The notes under the pieces: model-generated | Databases searched by the model: none | Told to the model about the DNA's origin: nothing | Seen by the model: only the letters and a program-made list of their open reading frames with translations | NCBI GenBank assembly: GCA_964195715.1 | Contig: CAXMRU010000033.1 | Span: forward strand, 1 to 6,645 | Direction: 5' to 3' | Length of the DNA: 6,645 nt | From: Benthicola sp964195715 | GTDB lineage: Bacteria > Gemmatimonadota > Gemmatimonadetes > Palauibacterales > Palauibacteraceae | Part shown: positions 1-5,940 of the stretch, in pieces | How the letters are laid out: each line of letters starts with the position of its first letter | Numbering within the stretch: position 1 is the first letter of the stretch | Position numbers and translations under genes: made by a program

Positions 1-48
1 TCTTCCATCGGGTCGATGTTGGAAATACCCGATCAAGTGGGCGGATAC

Positions 49-1305
49 ATGAGCCAGATCGTTTTTCTCGCCTCCAATGCCGTTCTCCTCCTCGCGCTCG
101 CGTGGTCCGTCGTCCTGGTTATCCGCATTCGTGACTGGCGGCTGGTCCTTCTCAGTGTCGTCCTGGCACTGATGGTGACGCGTCACGCATTCACCCAAGA
201 GATGGTGCGCGGCGACTGGACAGATATGGCCGCAGCCGAGATTCCAGGATTCCTGGTCGGCGTCGGCATGCTGCTGGTGGTGATTTTAATCGGCCGGATG
301 ATCGACGACTATCGCGTGGCCCTGGCGACCGTTTCGGAGTCGGCGACCGCACTCGCCGAGAACCAGACGCGCCTTCAATTCGTGGTGAATCAAGCGCCGC
401 TCGTGCTCTGGGCTCTGAATACCGAGGGTGTGTTCAAGCTGTCGGAAGGTCGCGGACTGGAAGCGCTGGGCTTGAAGCCCGGCGAGGTGGTGGGGCGCTC
501 TGTGTTCGAGGTGTACGAGGGAAACACCGAGGTCCTGAACGACGCCCGAAAGGCCCTGGCGGGCCACGAGGTTCGCTCGGCGGTCAGGGTAGGCGCTGGT
601 GTGTTCGAGAGCCGGCAGCGAGCTCTGCTGGATTCCACAGGGAAGGTCGTTGGCGTGCTTGGAGTAGCGACGGATGTGACGGACCGCGAACAGGCGATGA
701 GCGAGTTGGAGGCAAGTCACCGGGCGCTGACGGAGGCGTACGACAGCACTCTCGAAGGGTGGGTTCGTGCCCTGGATCTCCGGGACCGGGAGACGGAGGG
801 GCACACGCAACGCGTCACCCGGCTCACGATGGAGCTGGCGCGTCGGATGGGGATTCCGGAGAAAGACATCGTACACGTGAGGAGGGGGGCTCTGCTGCAC
901 GACATCGGGAAGATCGGGATCCCGGATTCCGTGCTGAGGAAACCGGGGCCGCTGGACGAGGCGGAGTGGGAGCTCATGCGGCAGCATCCCGTTTGGGCCC
1001 ACGAGATGATCTCGGCGATCGCGTTCCTCGAACCGGCCCTGGATATTCCGTATTGCCACCACGAATGGTGGGACGGGACGGGATATCCCCGCGGTCTCTC
1101 AGGTGACGCCATCCCCCTGGCGGCGCGGGTGTTCGCGGTGACCGACGCGTGGGACGCGCTTCGCTCAGATCGACTCTACAGTCCGGAGTGGGACGAACAG
1201 GAGGTCATGGCGTACTTGCGCGAGCAGGCCGGGGGCCAGTTTGATCCGTCGGTTGTGGACGAGTTCCTCGCCATGCTCTCCGAGACGGAGGTGCAGGCCA
1301 CCTGA
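49..1305 (+). CDS. Membrane-anchored PAS / HD-GYP cyclic-di-GMP phosphodiesterase
   Basis: Numbering is from the ATG at 49 (418 aa). The N terminus has three hydrophobic segments, about residues 4-26, 30-46 and 64-82. A PAS-like sensor domain follows (about 108-214, ending in the typical GVATDVTDR), then an HD-GYP domain (about 230-410). The HD-GYP signature is intact: HDIGKIGIPD with H284/D285, H313 in RQHP, HHEWWDGTGYP with H337/H338 and GYP at 345-347, and D366 in VTDAWDAL. HD-GYP enzymes with this signature hydrolyse cyclic-di-GMP, so the inferred role is a membrane-linked signal degrader gated by the PAS domain; the ligand cannot be read. The start is uncertain: the frame is open to the left edge, another ATG lies at 16, and neither ATG has a strong ribosome binding site. 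ATG 49 is preferred because a signal-anchor begins directly after it. The Sco gene follows after 47 bp on the same strand. The family is certain; the exact start is not. Confidence 0.93.
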   Translation: MSQIVFLASNAVLLLALAWSVVLVIRIRDWRLVLLSVVLALMVTRHAFTQEMVRGDWTDMAAAEIPGFLVGVGMLLVVILIGRMIDDYRVALATVSESATALAENQTRLQFVVNQAPLVLWALNTEGVFKLSEGRGLEALGLKPGEVVGRSVFEVYEGNTEVLNDARKALAGHEVRSAVRVGAGVFESRQRALLDSTGKVVGVLGVATDVTDREQAMSELEASHRALTEAYDSTLEGWVRALDLRDRETEGHTQRVTRLTMELARRMGIPEKDIVHVRRGALLHDIGKIGIPDSVLRKPGPLDEAEWELMRQHPVWAHEMISAIAFLEPALDIPYCHHEWWDGTGYPRGLSGDAIPLAARVFAVTDAWDALRSDRLYSPEWDEQEVMAYLREQAGGQFDPSVVDEFLAMLSETEVQAT

Positions 1306-1352
1306 GCAGCGACCTCGTCCTTCCGGTGGCGCCGTAGTAGGTTGCCCGCGTC

Positions 1353-2021
1353 ATGAACCCGACTACTCGCAACAAAATCAGACGGACCGTCGGCCGTGCT
1401 GCGTCGGTCCTGACGCTCACGGCCTGCCTGGGCGTCCTGTCGACCGGCTGCCGGGTCGAGGCGCCGGAGCGCACGGAGGCGGAGGAGAGGGCGCGCAGCA
1501 CGGGGTATCGGGGGATTCTGCTGGCTGACGCAGATCCCCGGCCCGACTTCGTCCTTACCGACCTGCGGGGCGAGGCCTTCGACTTTCGGGTGGAGACAGA
1601 GGGCAAGCTGGCGCTGCTGTTCTTCGGTTATACGTACTGTCCCGATATCTGCCCCGTCCACATGGCGAGCCTGGCGGCGGTGAAGCGCGATCTGAGTGTG
1701 AACGAGCAGCGCGGCATGCAAGTCGTTTTCGTCACGGCGGACCCGCGGCGTGACACACCCGAGCGCCTTCGCGAGTGGCTGGGCAACTTCGATCGGGACT
1801 TCGTGGGACTGAGGGGAAGCGAGGCCGAGGTCGACAGCATCATGCTGAGCCTGGGTCTGCCACCGGCAATCCGCGACACGGTTTCCGGCCCGGACTACGC
1901 CGTCGGACACGCTTCCCAGGTGATCGCGTTTCCCCCCGGCGACGGATTCCGGGTGATCTACCCGTTCGGGACACGGCAGGCGGACTGGAAGCACGACCTG
2001 CCGCGGTTGCTGAACCCGTGA
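1353..2021 (+). CDS. sco1: Sco1/SenC-family copper chaperone lipoprotein for cytochrome oxidase assembly
   Basis: A 222-aa protein whose N terminus is a basic, then hydrophobic, export signal with two lipobox-like cysteines: LTAC at C25, which fits the consensus better, and STGC at C33. It is therefore probably a lipoprotein facing the periplasm. The mature part is a thioredoxin-fold Sco domain (about 55-220). Copper-binding residues are visible: C96 and C100 in YCPDICP, and H186 in VGHASQ. The family-typical FVTADPRRDTPERL stretch lies between them. Sco proteins bind copper and help build or reduce the CuA site of cytochrome c oxidase subunit II. The next gene, ctaG, overlaps this stop codon by 4 bases, supporting one assembly operon. 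The ribosome binding site upstream of ATG 1353 is weak (TAGG about 12 bases away). A general periplasmic thiol/redox role is an alternative reading for some SenC-like proteins. Confidence 0.95.
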   Translation: MNPTTRNKIRRTVGRAASVLTLTACLGVLSTGCRVEAPERTEAEERARSTGYRGILLADADPRPDFVLTDLRGEAFDFRVETEGKLALLFFGYTYCPDICPVHMASLAAVKRDLSVNEQRGMQVVFVTADPRRDTPERLREWLGNFDRDFVGLRGSEAEVDSIMLSLGLPPAIRDTVSGPDYAVGHASQVIAFPPGDGFRVIYPFGTRQADWKHDLPRLLNP

Positions 2022-2854
2022 ACGGGTTGCAGTGGTGGTGCTCCGCCCAGACCGCGGCGTGGACATGGAGTCCACGGCCGTTTCCCGGCGTGTGGCTGCT
2101 GGTGGCGCTTCTGGTTGGGGTGTACTGGCTCCTCCGGAGGTTCGCTGGAGAGCCGGCCAGCGCGTCAGAGCGCTCGCGTGACCGGAAGGGGAAGTGGGCG
2201 TGGTTCGGCGGTGTTCTGGTCCTGTGGATCGGGCTCGACTGGCCGGTGGGAGCCCTGTCGGGTTACCTGGCGTCGGCCCACATGCTGCAGTACCTCCTCA
2301 CGGTGCTCGCAGCGCCTCCGCTGCTACTGCTCGGGGTGCCGGTAGGCGCGTGGCGACGGTTGGCATCCAGCTCTGGCGCAGTTCGCGTCGTCGGCTTCCT
2401 GACTCATCCGCTGATCGCCCTCGCGATCTTCCAGCTGGTTCTGCTCTACACCCACGTACCGTCGGTCGTGGATCGCCTGATGGTGACGCCCTCGGGCTCG
2501 TTCGCGATCGACACGTTGTGGCTCACGGCAGGACTCGTCTTCTGGTGGCCGGTCGTCGCGCCGGTACCGGCACGGCCGTGGTTCGGGTACCCGCTCAAGA
2601 TGGGCTACCTGTTCCTCAGCACGGTGCTCAACACGATGCCGTACGCCTTCCTGACTTTCGGGGAGTTGCCGTTCTACGGCATCTACGAGTTGGCGCCGCC
2701 CGTGGGTCTACTCGGAGCGCGGGAAGACCAACAGCTCGCGGGCCTGATGATGAAGGTCGGCGGCGGGGTCATCCTGTGGACCGCCATCACGATCCTGTTC
2801 TTCCGCTGGTACAGCAGGGAGGGCGAGGCTGAGGGGCCGGCGCCGTCCTTCTGA
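2018..2854 (+). CDS. ctaG: Cytochrome c oxidase assembly factor, CtaG (caa3) family membrane protein
   Basis: A 278-aa integral membrane protein read from GTG 2018, which overlaps the sco1 stop codon (GTGA). No good ribosome binding site is present, so translation is probably coupled to sco1. About seven hydrophobic segments are visible, near residues 24-40, 61-80, 86-107, 131-150, 163-182, 192-213 and 246-263. Family hallmarks are seen in order: SAHMLQYLLTVLAAPPLLLLG (about 86-106), a THP motif (129-131) before the next segment, TLWLTAGLVFWWPV (166-179), and EDQQLAGLMMK (236-246) before the last helix. This pattern is typical of the Caa3_CtaG family, needed for copper delivery or assembly of caa3-type oxidases in Bacillus and relatives. 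It is distinct from the Cox11-type protein that is also called CtaG in proteobacteria. The C terminus is a short charged tail after residue 264. The reading frame stays open upstream to 1775, but that part overlaps sco1 out of frame and is not credible coding sequence. Confidence 0.93.
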   Translation: MNGLQWWCSAQTAAWTWSPRPFPGVWLLVALLVGVYWLLRRFAGEPASASERSRDRKGKWAWFGGVLVLWIGLDWPVGALSGYLASAHMLQYLLTVLAAPPLLLLGVPVGAWRRLASSSGAVRVVGFLTHPLIALAIFQLVLLYTHVPSVVDRLMVTPSGSFAIDTLWLTAGLVFWWPVVAPVPARPWFGYPLKMGYLFLSTVLNTMPYAFLTFGELPFYGIYELAPPVGLLGAREDQQLAGLMMKVGGGVILWTAITILFFRWYSREGEAEGPAPSF

Positions 2855-2857
2855 GCG

Positions 2858-2880
2858 ACGGCCCTCCCATTCGTGGCCGT
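2858..2880. terminator. Small inverted repeat between convergent genes, possible terminator
   Basis: ACGGCC at 2858-2863 pairs with GGCCGT at 2875-2880 across an 11-base loop. It sits in the 34-bp gap between the ctaG stop and the stop of the convergent barrel-cupredoxin gene, where a two-way terminator would be expected. No T-run follows on either strand, so it is at best a weak or factor-assisted terminator. Confidence 0.35.
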
Positions 2881-2888
2881 GCCCCGTT

Positions 2889-4037
2889 CTACGGCTCCAC
2901 GACGCGGATCGTCGCCGTCATGAACGGGTGCGGCGTGCAGTGGTACGCGAACTCTCCCACCCGCGTGAATGTCACTTCGAATGTCTCGCCCGGTCCGATC
3001 AGGAGTGAGTCCCACTCGCCGCGATCGCCGGTACTGCTGTGCGCGACGGGATCCTTGTTGACCCAGCGCACGGTGGTCCCGACCACTACCTCCAGGTCCG
3101 TCTCGTCGAACTCGAAGTTGTCCATTTCGATCTCGATGGCCTTCGGATTGCCAGCCGGTCCCACGATCACGCCCGTTTCGGACCGCGTGGCAGGGGCCAC
3201 GGGCGTACCGATGGCGTCCCGCGATTGAGCAGCATCGTTCGGCTTCAAGATCTTCCCCCACCGCGCGAAGCCGCTGAACGGAACCGTGAATTCGAACCCC
3301 CAGTAGACTTCTCCATCGACGCCCGTCGATGTGCCCTGGAGTGTTCCGCTGGTCACGTTCGTGGCCATGATCGAGAAAGTGTGTGGCGTGTGCGGAATGC
3401 CGAGATGAACTCCGGCGCTCCACCCGGTTGGCGTGTCCTCGACTCCGGCGACGATTTCGGCGATATCGCCCGTCAACGTGACGTATCTATTGATCCGGAA
3501 ACCGGCCCCCGCTGCGAGCGCCAGGGATGTGGTGTCGGTACGGAACGTATCCGTGAACCCTCGGACCGCGCCGAGGAGGATCACCCTCTTCCACACGTCT
3601 GCCTGGAACGCCAGTTCGCCGTCAAGACTGCTGGCGGCACCATTGTAGGCCCCGGTTATCGAGAGGGACCAGGGCCGCTCGCCGGATCGCCTAAACGGAG
3701 CCCACTTGAGGTAGGGTTGCCACTCATTGAACTGGTCCATCACGAGCGACTTGCTGCTGTAGCGTACCCCGGCCATGACTCCGGGCACGATTCCGTAGGT
3801 CAGGGCAAACGTCGGATAGTTGACCAGGAAACCATCCCCGAAGAGATCTCCGATGTCCGCATCGTCCCCTGCCACCTCGAACCGATGTGCGAACTGGAAA
3901 TGCAGGTTACGGGGCGAAGTCACCCAGGTCCCCTCCATGTTCGGGGACCGCTCCGTCAGGGGTTGGGCCACACCCGGGGTCGCGAGAGCCATGCCCACGA
4001 GCAGAATTCCCGGGAGCAGCCACGATGTTCTGCCCAC
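2889..4037 (-). CDS. Secreted beta-barrel protein (DUF5777-like) fused to an amicyanin-type cupredoxin domain
   Basis: A 382-aa protein from a GTG start, with a clear Sec signal peptide cleaved near A24 (GVA|Q). Residues about 26-258 alternate in the manner of outer-membrane beta-strands and begin with a conserved-looking block (EGTWVTSPRNLHFQFAHRF). This recalls the DUF5777 barrel family known from Bacteroidota; that match is from memory. A low-complexity linker (about 259-297) leads to a cupredoxin domain (about 298-382). Its type-1 copper ligands are all present: H333 in VAHSS, then C367, H370 and M373 in YHCTPHPFM, the same C-x2-H-x2-M loop as amicyanin. The predicted role is an outer-membrane protein carrying a blue-copper centre, probably on the periplasmic side, for electron transfer or copper binding. 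It starts 3 bp after the PKD lipoprotein stop with no clear ribosome binding site, implying coupling. The cupredoxin call is strong; the barrel family and function are inferred. Confidence 0.85.
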   Translation of the reverse strand: MGRTSWLLPGILLVGMALATPGVAQPLTERSPNMEGTWVTSPRNLHFQFAHRFEVAGDDADIGDLFGDGFLVNYPTFALTYGIVPGVMAGVRYSSKSLVMDQFNEWQPYLKWAPFRRSGERPWSLSITGAYNGAASSLDGELAFQADVWKRVILLGAVRGFTDTFRTDTTSLALAAGAGFRINRYVTLTGDIAEIVAGVEDTPTGWSAGVHLGIPHTPHTFSIMATNVTSGTLQGTSTGVDGEVYWGFEFTVPFSGFARWGKILKPNDAAQSRDAIGTPVAPATRSETGVIVGPAGNPKAIEIEMDNFEFDETDLEVVVGTTVRWVNKDPVAHSSTGDRGEWDSLLIGPGETFEVTFTRVGEFAYHCTPHPFMTATIRVVEP

Positions 4038-4040
4038 GAA

Positions 4041-4475
4041 TCAGCGCAGGTCGATCAGGAAGTTCGCCGAATCGGAACCGCCCCGACCGTCGTTGACCGT
4101 GAGTGTGACGGGATAGGGCGCGGCGCCGGGAAAGGTCACCTGAACCACGGCGTTGGACGGGTCCGTCCCGCCCACGTAGTTGCCGCCCGACACGCTCCAC
4201 TGGTAGGTGAGCGTATCTCCATCGGGGTCCGACGAGCCGGTGCCGTCCAGAGTGACGACCGTCTGGTTGTTGTCGCCGGGCGGTACGGCGTCGTGAGTGG
4301 ATTGGATGACGGCGTCGGGCAGCTGATTGGTCGGATCGTTGTTGGTGGGGGGTGGGTCGGTGACGCCGCCACCATCCCCGTCATCGCTGGAGCAGGCCGC
4401 CGAGCCCGCCACCAGAACGGTCGCCAGGATGAACATCACACCTGCCGACGAGAATCGCCTCTTTCGTGGAGCCAC
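4041..4475 (-). CDS. PKD-domain lipoprotein, probably outer-membrane or surface exposed
   Basis: A 144-aa protein read from GTG 4475, chosen because an excellent ribosome binding site (AGGGAGGT, 4481-4488) lies 5 bases upstream and the protein then opens with a basic n-region (APRKRR). The frame runs on upstream to an ATG at 4601, but that extension would bury the signal sequence. A hydrophobic stretch (residues 13-24) ends at SAAC, so C28 is the probable lipidated cysteine, although serine at -3 is not ideal. After it comes an acidic, Gly/Pro/Asn-rich spacer (SSDDGDGGG, then DPPPTNNDPT). One PKD-like immunoglobulin-fold domain fills about residues 52-144, with the hallmarks GSSDPDGDTLTYQW and VTLTVNDGRGGSDS. 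PKD domains usually mediate protein or polysaccharide contacts outside the cell; no catalytic motif is seen. It is the first gene of a two-gene unit with the barrel-cupredoxin protein, suggesting it is a partner of that protein. Confidence 0.82.
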   Translation of the reverse strand: MAPRKRRFSSAGVMFILATVLVAGSAACSSDDGDGGGVTDPPPTNNDPTNQLPDAVIQSTHDAVPPGDNNQTVVTLDGTGSSDPDGDTLTYQWSVSGGNYVGGTDPSNAVVQVTFPGAAPYPVTLTVNDGRGGSDSANFLIDLR

Positions 4476-4637
4476 GCGAAACCTCCCTGCTGGGAATTCA
4501 TTGCGACCAATTCGCCGCACGACGAATCGGGAGCCCCCCGTCATTCCCAGAACGATGCCAAGCGACGATTCGTTCCCGAAGACTGGAAAACGGCTCCGCA
4601 AGGTGTCGATTCGGAGGGTGGCCTGAACCGGGAGTTG
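4476..4637 (-). promoter_or_regulatory. Upstream region of the PKD lipoprotein/barrel unit with three CGAATCG-type heptamers
   Basis: This 162-bp gap separates the HMA gene stop from the PKD lipoprotein start. It holds the heptamer CGAATCG at 4523-4529 and its reverse complement CGATTCG at 4566-4572 and 4607-4613, with starts 43 and 41 bases apart. The first two extend to an 8-base inverted repeat (ACGAATCG, CGATTCGT). They may be operator half-sites for a promoter of the two-gene unit. No convincing -35/-10 pair was found, so the promoter itself is inferred. Confidence 0.3.
4481..4488 (-). promoter_or_regulatory. Strong ribosome binding site setting the GTG start of the PKD lipoprotein
   Basis: AGGGAGGT on the minus strand, 5 bases before GTG 4475. 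It decides this start over the in-frame ATG 126 bases upstream, which has no comparable site. Confidence 0.8.
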
Positions 4638-4844
4638 TCAGCTCGCAGAGGCCGTGAAGCCCGCCTGGTCCACAGCATCGATGAGATCCTGCACGCTGAC
4701 GTTCTCGCCGGTCACGGTCGCGGCGCCCGGCTCCAGTCGGACCTCGACCTCGCTCACGCCAGTCACCGCGGCCAGCGCCTTCTCCGTCCGAGCGACGCAG
4801 TGCTCGCAGCTCATGCCCTCGATATTCAGCTCAATGCCTTCCAC
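4638..4844 (-). CDS. Small heavy-metal-associated (HMA) domain protein, CopZ/MerP-like
   Basis: A 68-aa protein consisting of a single HMA (ferredoxin-like) domain with no signal peptide. The metal site is GMSCEHC, with M11, C13 and C16 in the MxCxxC pattern used to bind Cu(I) or, in mercury systems, Hg(II). The tail QDLIDAVDQAGF is also typical of the fold. A cytoplasmic copper chaperone is the likeliest role given the Sco, CtaG and cupredoxin genes nearby. No copper ATPase is visible in the window, so the partner is unknown. The start is GTG 4844, supported by an AGGAG site 6 bases upstream. It follows the PAP2 gene on the same strand after 89 bp that include a hairpin, so shared transcription is uncertain. 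MerP-like use is less likely because MerP is normally exported and this protein is not. Confidence 0.9.
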   Translation of the reverse strand: MEGIELNIEGMSCEHCVARTEKALAAVTGVSEVEVRLEPGAATVTGENVSVQDLIDAVDQAGFTASAS

Positions 4845-4850
4845 TGTGCG

Positions 4851-4856
4851 CTCCTG
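4851..4856 (-). promoter_or_regulatory. Ribosome binding site of the HMA gene
   Basis: CAGGAG on the minus strand, 6 bases before GTG 4844. It supports GTG as the start rather than any downstream codon. Confidence 0.7.
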
Positions 4857-4871
4857 TTAAGAGTCTGGACG

Positions 4872-4900
4872 CTGTGCGACCCGAGTCGGGCGGGCCACAG
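4872..4900. other. Imperfect hairpin or dyad between the PAP2 and HMA genes
   Basis: Outer arms CTGTG (4872-4876) and CACAG (4896-4900) enclose an inner palindrome CCCGAGTCGGG (4880-4890). It lies in the 89-bp gap downstream of the PAP2 stop and upstream of the HMA start. No T-run follows in the minus direction, so it could be a weak terminator, an attenuator, or a protein-binding dyad controlling the HMA gene. Confidence 0.35.
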
Positions 4901-4933
4901 CTTCCGGACGATCGCAGCCGGGCGGACGGGCAG

Positions 4934-5728
4934 CTAGCGAAAACGGATGTTCGCGCCGACGTACACGCCGCCGTCACCGGCCGAAAGGACCGGGGTAATG
5001 GGCAGGCCAATGAACTCCTCGCCGTGCAGCCGGCCCACGAAATGGCCCGCGAAGAGCCCGGCCGCCGCACCCGCGAGGACGTCGGTCACCCAGTGCCGCT
5101 TCCCAACTACCCGGCTGACGCCGGTGAGCGCCGCTGCGGAGTAAGCCACGTATGGCACCCAGGGCGCCTGGTGTCCGAGCTCCCGCGACAGAGTCGAGGC
5201 GAGCGCGAACATGTGCGCCGTATGGCCGGACGGGAACGAGAAGGATTCGTTGTTGAACGCGAATGGAGCGAACTCGTCTGAATCGGGATTGAGACCGTAC
5301 GGTCGTTGTCGCCCCACCGCGAACTTGAACGGCGTCACGATCAGATCGGCCAGCAGCAACGCTTCCAGCGAGCGCAGGCCGATGCGTGCCACCTGTCCCT
5401 GGCCGAGCGCTTTTCCCGCCAGGAAAGTGGCGCCGCCCACGCCGTAGGCGAAGTACGCGTTTCCCGCGAGGCTACCGGCGGAAGAGACCGATGCCCCCAG
5501 TCCCGTGGGCTGCCTTCCAGGGCTCAGCGCCTCGTCGAATCCCTCGGCCGGGTAGATCGCCGCGAGGCTGCCGAAGAAGAGTCCGGCATAGATCAGATCG
5601 GAGGTACGGAACAGCGAAGCGCGCGGAGTGGGGAACTCGGGAGTGTTGAACGCCTCCTGGGCGCGTAGCGGGGTCCCGGTAGACATGCAGGCGACCGTCA
5701 GAAGGACTACTACGCCGCTGCGCTTCAC
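4934..5728 (-). CDS. Exported PAP2-superfamily phosphatase
   Basis: A 264-aa protein from GTG 5728, chosen because an AAGGA site (5737-5741) lies 8 bases upstream and the protein then begins with a clean signal peptide (MKRSGVVVLLTVA, cleavage near LRAQ, residues 21-24). The frame continues upstream to an ATG at 5830, but that extension looks non-coding. All three PAP2 catalytic motifs are present: K135 to R142-P143 (KFAVGRQRP), PSGH at 166-169, and S205-R206 with H212 and D216 (SRVVGKRHWVTD). Hydrophobic stretches occur around residues 45-60, 85-105, 120-133, 190-205 and 217-230. PAP2 enzymes remove phosphate from lipid phosphates or similar substrates; the substrate here cannot be read. The C terminus (GGVYVGANIRFR) looks like a beta-strand and recalls the terminal strand of outer-membrane proteins. 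It is transcribed away from the thioredoxin-like gene and may share a divergent regulatory region with it. Confidence 0.92.
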   Translation of the reverse strand: MKRSGVVVLLTVACMSTGTPLRAQEAFNTPEFPTPRASLFRTSDLIYAGLFFGSLAAIYPAEGFDEALSPGRQPTGLGASVSSAGSLAGNAYFAYGVGGATFLAGKALGQGQVARIGLRSLEALLLADLIVTPFKFAVGRQRPYGLNPDSDEFAPFAFNNESFSFPSGHTAHMFALASTLSRELGHQAPWVPYVAYSAAALTGVSRVVGKRHWVTDVLAGAAAGLFAGHFVGRLHGEEFIGLPITPVLSAGDGGVYVGANIRFR

Positions 5729-5940
5729 GCTCCGCGTCCTTGCATGACCTCGACTCGTGCCGGTTGAACAGTACGGACTCTTCGCAGCGGCTACCCGGAT
5801 TGGACCGGTGCAGTTCCCGCCGGACGCCATCCCCTGTACCTGTAATGCTGTTCCGGGTCCGGATGGTTCCTGAATCCTTCACCGACGGCACTTTCCCCCC
5901 CTGACTCCGTACCATGGAGGACGTGGACTCGGGAGGGAAG
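5729..5940. promoter_or_regulatory. Divergent intergenic region with a small palindrome
   Basis: This 212-bp region lies between the divergent starts of the PAP2 gene and the thioredoxin-like gene and must hold at least one promoter. It contains a perfect two-armed palindrome TCCGG-GT-CCGGA at 5852-5863. It also has a related pair in opposite orientation: AGTACGGACT near 5770-5779 and GACTCCGTAC near 5903-5912. No -35/-10 pair with good spacing was found. No credible small gene was seen here. Confidence 0.35.

Noticed and set aside
1775..2017. Upstream extension of the ctaG reading frame to an ATG at 1775.
   Set aside because: The extension overlaps sco1 out of frame and gives an Arg/Gly-rich sequence not resembling CtaG; the GTG at 2018 fits the family start much better.
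1176..2075. A 299-codon open frame on the minus strand, opposite sco1.
   Set aside because: It overlaps the end of the HD-GYP gene and all of sco1, has no domain or good ribosome binding site, and its composition is that of a mirrored reading frame.
4476..4601. Longer form of the PKD lipoprotein starting at ATG 4601.
   Set aside because: It would put 42 residues before the signal sequence and ignores the strong ribosome binding site ahead of GTG 4475.
3039..4937. A 632-codon open frame on the plus strand, opposite the barrel, PKD lipoprotein and HMA genes.
   Set aside because: It runs antisense to three genes with clear signal peptides and domain motifs; its protein is rich in Arg, His and Gly with no recognisable domain, as expected for a shadow frame in GC-rich DNA.
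5729..5830. Longer form of the PAP2 protein starting at ATG 5830.
   Set aside because: The added 34 residues hide a clean signal peptide and look non-coding; GTG 5728 has a suitably spaced ribosome binding site.
5834..5851. Three CTGT repeats in the divergent region, with a TGTAAT that resembles a -10 box.
   Set aside because: Repeat spacing is irregular, and no -35-like hexamer lies at a proper distance from TGTAAT (the nearest, TTGGAC, is 35 bases away).
5914..5940. Start of the thioredoxin-like gene at ATG 5914.
   Set aside because: No ribosome binding site precedes it, and the extra residues come before the first beta-strand of the fold; ATG 5941 has GGAGGG just upstream.
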